This document shows positions 10,907-20,963 of a stretch of 64,000 nt of DNA, in pieces (the stretch's first letter is position 1; each line of letters begins with the position of its first letter). A program made the translations under genes and the position numbers. The DNA is taken from positions 7,096,610-7,160,609 of the forward strand of contig OZ024828.1 of assembly GCA_964016985.1 (NCBI GenBank). The letters are read 5' to 3'. Below the pieces are notes generated by a model, which worked only from the letters and a program-made list of their open reading frames with translations, was not told where the DNA came from and ran no database searches. This DNA comes from Anodontia alba. Lineage: Eukaryota; Mollusca; Bivalvia; Lucinida; Lucinidae.

Positions 10907-11430
10907 CCAGGATGAAGTTAGCTAGCTGTAAAAGTGCTTTACCACCCCCCCCCCCCCCCCCCCGCACCCCCCCCCCCCCCCCCCCGCGGTGGTTTGCTCT
11001 ACTGACCGTTCTAAGGCGGTGGTCCCGGTGTTAGTCTTACTCTTTGTTGCTTTGTGATTTGGTTTTAACATATTTTATTTCATATATTTCTCAATACATC
11101 AATACATCTACATAGACATTACATGAGTATGTTAATATATAAAAGGGATTCGAAAAAAGCTATATAGCTTATGTGAATTCGTAAATTTGTGATTTATTCT
11201 ACGAGGCGATTTGTTGAATGTCTTTCCGTGTGTCATTTTGTTCTTGCGTTTTCAGTCCTTTAAGTATTGCGATTACCTCGCTTGGGGAAGAGAGAGCTAA
11301 TCTTGGTGCTTTTCGTACGTTTGTTCGGTTTGTGCTTGTTTGGATTTGTCGGTTTCCTCTTCCTCGTGGGGTCCGGGAGGGGCTGCGGTTTGTGATTGTG
11401 GCACTCCCTGGACTTCTCTCTTACCTTTTT
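10907..11430 (+). mobile_element. Penelope-like tail B with a long C tract and a nested insertion
   Basis: This copy starts inside tail B at GATGAAGTTAGCTAGC and ends at CTCTTACCTTTTTTT. A C tract of about 40 bases (10945-10985, interrupted by GCA and G) replaces the short CCCCCC found in most copies. A 125 bp insertion interrupts it at 11061-11185. Confidence 0.65.
11061..11185. mobile_element. 125 bp AT-rich insertion with 10 bp target duplication
   Basis: TTTGTGATTT occurs at 11051-11060 and again at 11186-11195, exactly flanking this segment. The surrounding tail B reads normally if the segment and one repeat are left out. The insert is AT-rich, with no tRNA box and no clear inverted ends. 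A 10 bp duplication fits a retroposed or non-autonomous DNA insertion. Its class is not known. Confidence 0.6.
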
Positions 11431-11757
11431 TTCATCAGTATCATAAACTACATAAAGGCCTTTTCTAAGTTTTATAGACGTCATTCCGGTTTAGTTTCAA
11501 ACTTCAATGTTGGACTAAAATCTCTTCTGCAACAAGGCCTATCGGAACCCGAATTTTATGGTGACTTAGTGTATAAATTCAGAAAAATATATGCTTGCCA
11601 TGACTTCAGTACTCAATTTCGTAAAATCAATCTTCGCTATAAAAAGATTGGGTACAACATAAATGTTATACGACAGACTGCATGCATGGTCATGGTTGTT
11701 AACCCAATCACGGTTAATAACTTTGCTTCCCTCTTTAATTGCACGCCGGCGGGTTAG
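11431..11757 (+). pseudogene. Penelope-like RT C-terminal fragment, subfamily 1, fused to tail B
   Basis: Tail B runs in frame into YHKLHK-like code and then FSKFYRRHSGLVSNFNVGLK, LLQQGLSEPEFYGDLVYKF, IGYNINVIRQTACMV, and ends FNCTPAG-stop at 11755-11757. The join with tail B falls at almost the same RT codon as at 5991. The C-terminal piece is open from the join to the stop, with a duplicated MV (GTCATGGTTGTT) and a short deletion before the CHDFS block. Confidence 0.75.
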
Positions 11758-12337
11758 GCCTCAGATTCTTTAATGATTTCAGCGTAAAGGCTTACTTGGA
11801 ATTTAATTTTGGGTAATGTTAGATGCTCTATCTTTGGTCGGGCCCATCGGAGTCTTACTGTGGGATTTCTTTTGCTCCAGCATTTCAGTTGTTTCGTGTT
11901 GTCGAGTCCTTGTCGTTGTTGTATCTCTGTAATTAGTTGATTTTTTTGTCTTCTCGGAGATGTAGCACTGATGAGTTAGGAAGCATTCATGCGGACTGAA
12001 CAAATTATGTGCCTAAACCGCGGCAGAAGTAAGGGCGAGGATTGTGGCCACGTAAAATCGATTTAAGCCCCCCAGTGAAATACTTTTCACTGACCGTTCC
12101 AAGGCGGTTCTTCTGTCATGGTTAATTTTTATTATAGTTCGTCTTTGAATGTGTGTGTCGCTTACATATATATATATATATATATATATAAGTAATTGTC
12201 CGTTTGGCTTTCTGCTAGTGATGTTTCCATTAGGGTCTAGTTATTTCGTGTTTGTGTTTCTTTCCCTTTGATGTCTCTGATGGGAGGTGTGGGATAATTG
12301 TATCGGTTTCTGATCATTGCCTTCCCTTCTATTTTGG
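11758..12337 (+). mobile_element. Penelope-like tail A following a subfamily 1 RT
   Basis: Directly downstream of the RT stop. It defines tail A as the natural 3' region of the NCTPAG subfamily. It has the short form of the C tract (AAGCCCCCCAGTG), a TA microsatellite at 12168-12190, and the end ATTGCCTTCCCTTCTATTTT. Tail A and tail B share alignable blocks (AGTTRGGARGCCTT, GACCGTTCYAAGGCGGT), so they are diverged homologues. Confidence 0.7.
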
Positions 12338-12509
12338 TATTGTCTGTGCAACGGCCTGTCACTCCCACCGTCAGTAATATACCTTGGCAGATTTTGCATA
12401 GCTTGTAGGTATATATTCAATCTCTGACAGCTGCATCAGAGAGGGGAGGGGAGGGGGGCATAGCTCCTATGTGCCTCTGTTGCCCGGCTACGTTAAACAT
12501 TTGCTTGAT
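12338..12509. other. Unassigned spacer with a G-rich stretch
   Basis: No gene was recognised. A GGGGAGGGGAGGGGGG run lies at about 12433-12450. Confidence 0.4.
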
Positions 12510-12615
12510 TGATTGCATCAGATAGTCGACTCTTCGGTTCAGTTGTTAGAGCGTTGGATTTTTATCCGGGCAGACCGGGCTCGAATCCCACATAAGGCAG
12601 GATTTTTTTTTTTCA
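12510..12615 (+). repeat. tRNA-like head, probable SINE remnant
   Basis: A box A-like TTCAGTTGTTAGAGCG and a box B-like GGCTCGAATCC are spaced as in tRNA, followed by a T run. The 5' and 3' ends do not pair into an acceptor stem, and ATTTTTATCCG sits where the anticodon arm should be. It is therefore better read as a tRNA-derived SINE head or pseudogene than as a working tRNA. Confidence 0.5.
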
Positions 12616-12714
12616 GCTGTGCTTCATATTGGAATGATTGTGATGAATCAAAGTCATATTTTCTTGTTATCATTTTGCAAAACTTCTATCATATCTCCGG
12701 TTACCCTTAAGTAA

Positions 12715-12815
12715 GGAAAAGGAGTCCTATTCGCAAAAAGGAGTCCTTTTCGCAAAAAGGACTACCTAAAATGCGAAAAGTACTTCTTTTCACAAAAAGG
12801 ACTATTATATTAATG
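12715..12815 (+). repeat. Short repeats of GGAGTCCTTTTCGCAAAAA
   Basis: Four to five degenerate copies of a 19-22 bp unit (GGAGTCCTATTCGCAAAAA, GGAGTCCTTTTCGCAAAAA, AGTACTTCTTTTCACAAAAA) follow one another. They directly precede the palindromic tandem repeat. Confidence 0.7.
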
Positions 12816-12816
12816 A

Positions 12817-13245
12817 CAAACTACCTGTGACGATGCTTATCTCCGTCGGAGATAGCATCATAAGAAGTGACAAACTACATGTGATGATGCTTATTCCCCG
12901 TCGGGGATAGCATCATAAGTGACAAACTGCATGTGCCGATGATTATCCCCGTCGGGGATAGCATCATAAGAAGTGACAAACTACATGTAATGATGCTTAT
13001 TCCCCGTCGGGGATAGCATCATAAGTGACAAACTACGTGTGATGATGCTTATCCCCCGTCGGCGATAGCATCAGTTGAATTGCTAGTGATAACGCCTGTT
13101 ACCCGTCAAAACTAGTCACAATGTTTTCAGTGCAGAAGTGACAAACTACATGTGATTATGCTTATTCCCCGTCGGGGATAGCATAATAAGTGACAAACTA
13201 CATGTGATGATGCTTATCCCCCGTCGGGGATAGCATCAGTTGAAT
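12817..13245. repeat. Palindromic tandem repeat, seven units
   Basis: Each unit begins GTGACAAACTACATGTGATG and contains a palindrome GATGCTTATCCCC-GTC-GGGGATAGCATC. Units are spaced 52-58 bp apart, with one longer spacer (TTGAATTGCTAGTGATAACG...) near 13073-13137 that recurs after 13227. Compensating changes keep the palindrome arms paired in some units (TCTCCGTCGGAGA in the first). Function is unknown; it may be the inner part of a DNA transposon. Confidence 0.8.
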
Positions 13246-13569
13246 TGCTTGTGATAACGCCTGTTACCCGTCAAAACTAGTTACAATGTTTTCAGTTGTT
13301 TCACTATTTACATCAACATGTTTTAGTTATGTTTATGTTCTCATAGTGTACTTGACCCTTTTTAAGCATAGCGTCCCATAAATTGCATACACGCAAATAT
13401 TGCAGACCCAAATGAGACGCCGCATAATGCGCAGTTTCATCAGGATGCTCACTGTTTGCTTGTGAGATACATGACATACCTATAATAATAGACAGACTCG
13501 TCCATTTGATAAGGGTAGAAGGTTGCACTCGGCTGAAACGGGTATTTTTGCCGTGTAGTCATAAAAGCA
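13246..13569. other. No gene recognised
   Basis: Follows the palindromic repeat. It includes a second copy of the TGATAACGCCTGTTACCCGTC block. The open frame at 13313-13528 on the minus strand has no recognisable feature. Confidence 0.4.
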
Positions 13570-15478
13570 ACATGCGCATTGAAAGAATCCTTTGGTTTTA
13601 TTGATGAACGTGTGTTATTTTACTCTAATAACCTTGATCTTCTCCCTCCTACGCCTAAATTATCTTTTCGATATTTGAAACAAGGTATCAAAGAATTTCA
13701 TAGGAAGTATGTTTTGGCTCCGCTGATAAAGCTGCTAATAATGTTGTTGTTGTGTGACGACTTTATTATATCAATACTCTAATACAAGAACTTGGTAGTA
13801 CCAAAACATATGAACGGACTTCTACTGACGAGAGATCTATTGTCAATACCCATTCTGTCGATATTACTCCTAAGTTTGCAGTGAGTATTAAAGAAAAGCA
13901 AGACAGACTTCCTACGTTATATTGGTTACCGAAACTTCATAAACGACCTTATAAAGCACGTTTCATTGCTAATTCTAGTTCATGTACGACTACTATTTTG
14001 TCCAAACTGCTAACTTCATGCCTTACTGCTGTTAAAAAACATTGGATTAGATACTATGATACTGTTTACGAAAGGGACGGAATTAACTATTTTTGGTCAA
14101 TTAAAAATTCTAATGATGTTCTCAATAAATTAAAATCTAAAAACTTTCAGGCTTCTAAGTTGTCTACATATGATTTTTCTACACTGTATGCTACGTTACC
14201 TCATCATCTTATAAAAGATAAACTTATTGATTTAATTAACTGAACGTTTATTCGGTAGAATACCCAATATTTGGCTTGCAACGAAGAATGTGCTTTTTTC
14301 ACTTCTGATGTATACAAAAATCACAATTTATGGTCGTGTCAAAAAGTCTGTGATGCCCTTGTTTATCTTTTGGATAATATTTTTATTAGAACTTTATAGG
14401 CAAACTATTGGTATTCCGATGGGAACTAATTGTGCTCCTCTTGTTGCAGATTTGTTTCTTTTTTGTTATGAGAGAGATTTCATGAAGTCTCCCTCATTTG
14501 AAAATCAGGCTGACATTATTGAGGCTTTTAGTTTATTCTACGGGGCGATTTGTTGTATGTCTTTCCATGTGTCATTTTGTTCTTGTGTTTTTTAGTCCTT
14601 TTAGTATTGCGATTACCTCGCTTGGGGAAGAGAGAGCTGATCTTAGTGCTTTTCGTACGTTTGTTCGGTTTGTGCTTGTTTAGATTTGTCGGTTTTCTCT
14701 TCCTCTTGGGGTCTGGGATGGGCTGCGGTTGTGATTGTGGCACTCCCTGGACTTTTCTCTTCCCTTTTTTTTTTTTTAATTCAACTTCAAGATACCTTGG
14801 TGATTTATTAAATATTGTCAATATTTATTTTGACCAAATGGTGGACCGGATATACCTTACAGAACTCCAATTAAATAGAGCAAATTCTTTCAATCCCGAG
14901 GCACCTTTTTTGGATCTGAATCTGTGTATATCTAATGGTACAGTTTCCACCAAAATTTATGATAAACGAGACTATTTTGATTTTGATATAGTCTATTTCC
15001 CTTTTCTGGATGGCGAACCTCATATGGGGTATACATATCTCAACTTATTAGATTCGCCAGAGCTTCTTCAGATCTTAATGACTTTAACCACCGTAATAAA
15101 GCCCTTACTGCCAAATTTCTTAGGCAGGGCTATCGTTATTTTAAACTTCGTAAGGCGTTTTCGAAATTTTATCGCAGACACAGTGCCTTGTTAGAAAAAT
15201 ATAGCGTCAGTCTGAAAACACTTCTGCAATAAGGTATATCGGAACCAGAATTTTACGGTGACTTAATGTACAGATTTAGAAAAATTGTAGGTAAATCTAA
15301 CTTTTCGGAGCAATTCAGAAAACTTATTAACCGTTATAAAAGAATTGGCTATAACCTGGATATTATGCGGCAGACTGCATGCCTAGTTGTCAACCCAATC
15401 ATTGTTGATGGCTATGCTTCACTCTTTAATTGCACGACGGCGGTTCGGGCCTCAAACTCAATGACGGCCTCTTCGTAA
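13570..15478 (+). pseudogene. Penelope-like reverse transcriptase, most complete copy
   Basis: Reading across frames, the order is: KESFGFIDERVLFYSN, RYLKQGIKEF, a YVLAP-ADKA block (at the position of the DKG-type motif of Penelope-like RTs), LYWLPKLHKRPYKARFIA (13918-13970), ILSKLLTSC, STYDFSTLYATLPHHLI (motif A region), ACNEECAFF, IGIPMGTNCAPLVADLF (14403-14455), then an inserted tail B (14527-14781), RYLGDLLN (the catalytic box with its first D changed to G), IYDKRD, and a C-terminus ending SNSMTASS. Stops at 14241-14243 and 15229-15231, several deletions and the insert make it a pseudogene. No GIY-YIG domain was found on either side. Confidence 0.8.
14527..14781 (+). mobile_element. 5'-truncated tail B inserted inside the RT ORF
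   Basis: The sister copy at 4375 reads GAGGCTTTCAATTCAACTTC without a break. Here GAGGCTTT is followed by tail B (GTTTATTCTACGGGG...), ending CTCTTCCCT and 12 or more T, then AATTCAACTTC. The insert has the constant 3' end with a long T run, a variable 5' end and at most a few bases of target duplication. Confidence 0.8.
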
Positions 15479-16066
15479 AACTTTTACCAGTGGGTTGGGG
15501 CTTGACGATATGTCTTTGGCTTGGCCCGCTGTGGTTTAACTATTGGTTTTCATTTACTCTGGCATACAGTAGAATTAGCCATGAGTACTCGTCTTTGTTT
15601 ATTATAGTGATTAATTTGGTTTTTATGTTTTCGCTTTGATGCATTGACTGAGTTGGGAGCCTTTATGCGAACCGAATTTTTATATATTTCTGTATTAAGA
15701 GTAGCATCGGACCCAGGGTGAAGTTAGCTAGCTGTAAAAGTGCTTTAAACCCCACGGTGGTTTACTCTACTGACCGTTCTAAGGCGGTGGTCCCGGTGTT
15801 AGTCTTACTCTTTGTCGCTTTGTGGTTTATTCTACGAGGCGATTTGTTGTATGTCTTACCATGTGTCATTTTGTTCTTGTGTTTTTCAGTCCTTTTAGTA
15901 TTGCGATTACCTCGCTTGGGGAAGAGAGAACTAATCTTAGTGCTTTTCGTACGTTTGTTCGATTTGTGCTTGTTTGGCTTTGTCGGTTTCCTCTTCCTCT
16001 TGGTATCTGGGAAGGGCTGCGGTTTGTGATTGTGGCACTCCCTGGACCTCTTACCTTTTTTTAAAC
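15479..16066 (+). mobile_element. Penelope-like tail B in natural position after the RT stop
   Basis: This is the reference full copy: TTACCAGTGGGTTGG directly after the RT stop, through GATGCATTGACTGAGTTGG, GACCGTTCTAAGGCGGTGG and TTCGTACGTTTGTTCGATTTG, to GGACCTCTTACCTTTTTTT. It shows that tail B is the 3' non-coding region of the MTASS subfamily. Confidence 0.7.
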
Positions 16067-17239
16067 AATATTTATTGAATTCTGATTTGATTCACGTGAA
16101 TATCACATACTATCGTAAGGTACAGGATTTGATAAAAAGAAAACTTAAAGCTTATATAAATCATCTCCTAAACAAAGTAGTACGTATGGCATACATGAAT
16201 GATAGATAGCAAATGTTGTATACACAAATTACCAACAGTAGAAGTATAATCAGACATAGTGCAGATTTTATTTCATTTCCTTTGGGATCATTGGGCCTAT
16301 TATGGAATCTTTGAAAATGGCGTTCTGCTCATGTATACGCCAGAGGGCGTAAGCAGTGTTGCAAACTTCATTACTGCTTTTGAGGAGTCTCAATAAAACC
16401 GAGACTCCCATTTTCTTATCTGTAGTGTGTTCTTTGTTTCCAAAGGCAATCTTTTTGACGTTTATGTTATAGAAAATAATAATAATAATATCTGACGGAC
16501 ATTTGCACACCACGATGAAAATGATAATGATGATGATGGTGATAATGGCCCATCTTATATATACAAAAAAAAAAAAAAATCTAATTAAATGCCCGTCGTT
16601 GATCGACCCCGACAGTTTTTGTTTGTTTTTTTTTTTTTTCATCCAGACTTTTAGTGTCGGATAATTCTTGATGCCTCAAATAAGTTTAAGTGAACCTTCT
16701 AGATCGAATTATGATTTCCTGCACTTGACAAAAGTAGTTGCGGTCATGGTCACGGGTGGACATCAGGGGAGCTACCGCGAAATCGCGTTAACGTAAATTT
16801 GTTCCCACGACACATCCGGAAACTCTCGCGGTAGTTCCTAGGACCTGGAAATTGTAAACAAAGGTAGGTACCCTCGCGTGTTTTGATTTATTTTAGAAGA
16901 ATGAACGAATAGTATAAAATTTCGGCGATGCTATTCCATGTTAATATGATATACCTTTTTAAGCAGGCCGAAAGAAAAATTGAAAAAAAAAAATAGTTGC
17001 CGAAAGTAGGCGACCGTAACAAAATCGAACACAGGGTTGTTTGACTTTAGTTTGATGACAACACGAATGAATGATGCAATTGTTTTGTAAGTTTACGCTT
17101 AGAACGAGATCCTTTGGCGCATGTTCTGGATATGTCGGTCCTTATTCATCATTTAGATGTAAAGATTTTAATCAGTCCATGTGCTGTGGAGGAGTAATGC
17201 CGAAATTTTCAGGCGGAGTAGCTCCCACGTCATTGGGAA
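16067..17239. other. No gene recognised; simple repeats and a short GC-richer patch
   Basis: AT-rich spacer with AAT and ATG/GATGAT microsatellites (about 16470-16545), A and T runs (16566-16579, 16628-16640) and a CpG-richer patch at 16740-16860 (CTACCGCGAAATCGCG...CTCGCGGTAGTTCC, an imperfect inverted pair). I see no exon or promoter signature that I would defend. Confidence 0.4.
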
Positions 17240-17960
17240 GTCTACTTATGGCGCGTCACTGGCAAAAACATCAGAAACAATTCTGGAAAGGATGTATATA
17301 CGATCGAGTAGGGTTCGGCAAGGACGGAGGAGCCTTCTTTAAGAAGACGTGTACTCATAAGATCCGGGCCACAGGCTTTGTCTAAATCAAGGCCATCAAA
17401 TACGTCTTTGACAGATTCAGGGGTTATTTCGAGGATTTCAAGGCGGTCGTGTAAAATGGTTATAGGTGGTGGCAATGTTTTGTTGGCATCACCAGCTATA
17501 ACTTCAGAGGAGGTAATCGTTTAACATGTTTGCTTTTTGGAGTTCATTTTCAGAATATTCATTATTGTGATACAGAGTAGGTATAGATTGTGATGATTTT
17601 CCAAGTAGTAAGAGTTGTTTAGATGTTTTCCAGAATTGCTTAGAATTGAGGTTAACATTGGTTAGTATGTTTTCAAGCTTATCGAAGTAGTAATCTTGCT
17701 TTGATTTTCGTAGTAGTTCAGTGGTTTTGTTTCGCAGTATTTTGAATTGGTTCCAGAAATGTAAGCTGTTGGTCTTTTTAAATTTATTGTATAGTCGTCG
17801 GCGTCCAAGGTAATCCAAGGATAGTCGTTTGGACGAATGGTTACAACTTTGTTCGGGATAATCTTTTCAACAGCATCCAAAATCGCATCAGTAATGATTT
17901 GTACACTGGTGTCGATATCACTTTGTTGACCTGAGTAGATAAGTCGTGTTCGCTGAGGAA
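17240..17960 (-). pseudogene. Non-LTR retrotransposon fragment (linker and start of RT)
   Basis: Read on the minus strand, it has a linker region (VEKIIPNKVVTIRPNDYPWIT, RRLYNKFKKT..FWNQFKILRN, QDYYFDKLE, SKQFWKTSKQLL) and then an RT entry block (ITPESVKDVFDGLDLDKACGPDLMSTRLLKE). This is the usual order between endonuclease and RT in CR1/Jockey-type ORF2. The frame changes near 17810 and 17500, and the element ends at 17240 before any catalytic box. Confidence 0.75.
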
Positions 17961-18002
17961 CTGAGGAACTGAGGAATTTCGCACAATCAGCTCATTTTCA
18001 TT

Positions 18003-18277
18003 TCGAAAACATACCTATTCAAATATATAGAAAATTTCACCCCCAAAAACTGTGAAAATTTTCAGGTAAAAAACTTTGCTATTTTTCATATATCTGCTTA
18101 AAACATAGATTGTGGGTACTCGTTAGAACCGCCTCGGCAAGGCGGTTCTAACGAGTACCCATAATCTATGTTTTTGAGCAGAAATAAGAAAAATAATATA
18201 TACCCCATTAAACCCCAGTTTTACTACATAAAAGTGGGGTTTAAGGGGGTCAAAATTACATAGGCGTGTTTTTGTGA
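18003..18277. mobile_element. MITE of hairpin family H3, complete
   Basis: The ends are inverted (CGAAAACATACCTAT and ATAGGCGTGTTTTTGTG). The central fold-back is GTACTCGTTAGAACCGCCTCG followed by its complement, inside a larger pair TGCTTAAAACAT..TGTTTTTGAGCA. The same layout occurs at 61499-61774 and, truncated, at 6346-6582. Confidence 0.75.
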
Positions 18278-18957
18278 TGAGATTCTGCCGATCCTCGTTA
18301 TTTGGATGAAAAAGAAGAATAATGGGAAACATAAAAGGTGTCTGCATGTTATAACGATTCAAAGTAATTCTAAATATCTTTTTTCAAACTCTATCAAATG
18401 TTCAGATTATAAAATACAATGTATCTTCATTTTTACACAAACTGCCCAAAACATATCCCTATCGCGGCCGTGGCTTTCACACCCCTTTTGAACGGTAAAT
18501 TAGATATAAAGTCATAAATACATGTAAGCAAGTAATTCTACAAATTTCAATTATGAATACAGCATTTTACATATATGGCAATATAAGAGTAAAATAAATA
18601 AGTATCTTGAACTCGTTTGAACAAATACAAGAAAACACTATATCAGGCTCAGCTTTCTCGGCTCGGCTCGGCAGCTCGGCCGTGGCTTTCATACCCGACC
18701 CTATCTTGTATCTTTTAGAGTAGATCCCTTTTCCGAAGGGAAGCAAAAGAAAAAAAAGAACATGATAAGTTATTAACTATTATACCAGTTCTGTATAATT
18801 TCCAAAATAAGCGCACACACAACCTTTAACGATCACGAGCTGGAGGTGTTCATTAGAGCCGATCCGGTATTTAATACCAACGATACAAGATACAAGATAT
18901 TTATTACGAATTTTCGGCTCACATTGGAGCATATACAGATGCATCAAAATGTACTAA
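18278..18957. other. No gene recognised
   Basis: AT-rich spacer with a GGCTCGGCTCGGCAGCTCGG repeat near 18659 and CGTGGCTTTCA(C/T)ACCC words at 18468 and 18681. Nothing coding is supported. Confidence 0.4.
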
Positions 18958-18965
18958 CAAATGAA

Positions 18966-19037
18966 CGGTCTCCCTAATCACCGACAAGAACCAAGAAGAG
19001 GTGACAAGAGCCGACAAGAACCGACAAGAGCCGACAA
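18966..19037 (+). repeat. Left terminal inverted repeat of the 2.7 kb element
   Basis: It begins CGGTCTCCCTAATCACCGAC and continues with ACAAGA-spaced repeats and GAAGAGGTGACAAGAGCC. It matches the complement of 21632-21697 with few mismatches. The preceding CAAATGAA (18958-18965) is the left target duplication. Confidence 0.85.
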
Positions 19038-19685
19038 GAAGGTCTAAGACCCATTTTCAGGCTTTTTTAATATAAATTATGATTCAATGCACCTTTTTGC
19101 ACATATATGAATCCCCCATTCCAACCTTTTCCCTATAGATGCTGATGCAGCTATATAAAAGATCATGTGATAGAACGCGTATAGGTAAACTTGCAGTCGA
19201 CGTTTGCCTTAGATATTATTAAAATATAATATCAAGCGTTTTGATACTTTATAGTTTTATGTCAGAAAAAAAATAATAAATTTGTTACAGAGTGCGAGGA
19301 TGTTCTAAGAAACACATTTTTATGATATATAATATCCTAGGATCCTGTTTTGATCATTTCAGGTTAGGTACATGTCATCAGATTTTCTTGTCGGTAAATA
19401 GTAAAAATCAACCATTAGACTTCTGTACTGGTTGTCTCTGTGGGTTACGTTATCTCTGCGAATTTTTAAATCATGATAAAATACAATAGGAAATGAAAAT
19501 CAAGTTTGTTTAGAAAAAAAAATGTTAATGGGATGAGCCAGAACCAAGTATGTAGCGAGCAAGACCAACATACTTTCTTGTCGGTAAATCAACCAATGTG
19601 TGTTCTACCGACAAGAACAAAATATAATTATGTATTTGGGAATGGACTCACTATTTTCTCGATTTGGTTGCTGAAAGACTAATTT

Positions 19686-19687
19686 TG

Positions 19688-19725
<38 letters not shown>
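19686..19725. repeat. Poly(A) run of about 38
   Basis: An uninterrupted A tract inside the 2.7 kb element. Its length is likely variable or poorly assembled. Confidence 0.95.
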
Positions 19726-19726
<1 letters not shown>

Positions 19727-19935
19727 ATGTTTATTTGTAGGCCAATTCAACTGACTTTGGCTTAGATTTCGTTATAGTTAAATTTAACGTGCTTCAATAC
19801 ATACAGGAAAAGAAAAAATAAGGTAATCCCCATAAAAAGCCTACTATATTAAAACTAAAACGACATTAATAAAAACATTTTCAGATTACCTATGGCACTT
19901 TCCTCAAAAAGCCTAGTGTGAACTAAAACGACATT

Positions 19936-19939
<4 letters not shown>

Positions 19940-19980
<41 letters not shown>
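19940..19980. repeat. (GA)n microsatellite
   Basis: About 20 GA units. The segment before it repeats a 40 bp phrase (AACTAAAACGACATTAATAA at 19852 and 19921). Confidence 0.95.
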
Positions 19981-19982
<2 letters not shown>

Positions 19983-20303
19983 AAAAAATCATGCGCATTG
20001 CTAAAAGACCTAATTAATGTCATGATATGGCTTTTCGTGCCAAAGCTATGTTGGCTTGCTCAATGCTCAATGATAGGAAGATTCAATTAGTGTTATGTTT
20101 AGCTTTTCGTGCCAAAGCTATGTTGGCTTATATGTATTTTTGTCTTAGGCTTTTTCAATTTGACAAACGAAGTGCAAGCTAACCTGTGATTAATCGACCG
20201 ACAAAAGCTCAAAACTGAGTGACAGTAATTATCTTTACTTTAGCTTATTTTGTGAATGAATGACTAAATGAACGAACTAAAGAAAGAACGAATAAGCAAA
20301 CGA

Positions 20304-20360
20304 ATGAACGAATGAACAAACAAATGAATGAATGAATGAATGAATGAATGAATGAATGAA
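20304..20360. repeat. (AATG)n microsatellite
   Basis: GAATGAACGAATGAAC grades into pure AATG units. It sits just before the hairpin-like repeats. Confidence 0.9.
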
Positions 20361-20414
20361 CCTAGAAAACCTGACAAAAATTAGAAAAAAAATGAAAAGT
20401 GAATGAAACACATT

Positions 20415-20920
20415 CTGCATGTGGTAGACCTCTGGCGCGGCCTTAATAAGCCCGCAAGTAACCTAATGCTGATCAATGTGAATATCTTTTCCTAACGAAA
20501 AAAAGAGAAAAAATAAAAATAGAAGGAAAGGGAAAACAATAAACATCATGCATATGGTAGACCTCTGGCGCGGCCTTGAAAAGCCCGCAAGTAACCAAAT
20601 GCTGGTGTAAAAAGCAACTTAATTAATAAAAACATACAGAAAAAAAGGACATTAAGAAAGAAAAGAGAAAAACACAATTGCAAATGGTAGACCTCTAGCG
20701 CGGCCTTGAAAAGCCTGTAAGTAACCAAAAGCATTTGTAAATAACTCTTAAAGAAAAAGAAATCATAAGAAATAATGCATAATGCATATGGTAGACCTCT
20801 GATGTGGCCTTGAAAAGCCCGTAAGTAACCTAATGCTTGTGTGGATTATTCTTATGGGTGTATATGTCTCAGTGAGTACCTATGGCGCGGCCCTGAAAAG
20901 CCCGTTAGTTAATTCCTTAT
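20415..20920 (+). repeat. Five copies of a structured repeat with core GACCTCTGGCGCGGCC
   Basis: Copies lie near 20415, 20548, 20682, 20786 and 20868. Each has a shared core (AGACCTCTGGCGCGGCCTTG, then AAAAGCCCGCAAGTAACC) with changes between copies. The flanks differ yet can pair with each other: GCATRTGGT with ACCWAATGC in several copies, and ATGTCTCA with TGAGACAT in the fifth. Preserved pairing with changed bases suggests a folded RNA or DNA module. The spacers are A-rich and of unequal length. The copies precede the hammerhead motif directly. Confidence 0.65.
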
Positions 20921-20963
20921 GAGACATTACCATTGATAAATTCTTTATAAATAAAATTAAAAT

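Noticed and set aside
12817..13245. CRISPR-like array of evenly spaced palindromic repeats
   Set aside because: The repeats fill nearly the whole unit, there are no unique spacers of constant length, no cas genes are present and the context is an animal genome.
1..16066. Viral origin of the reverse transcriptases
   Set aside because: No envelope, protease or LTRs. RT motifs are of non-LTR and Penelope-like type here, and DIRS type further right.
16268..16642. 124-codon minus-strand frame
   Set aside because: It is driven by microsatellite and poly(T)/(A) sequence (runs of K, I and F) and has no motif.
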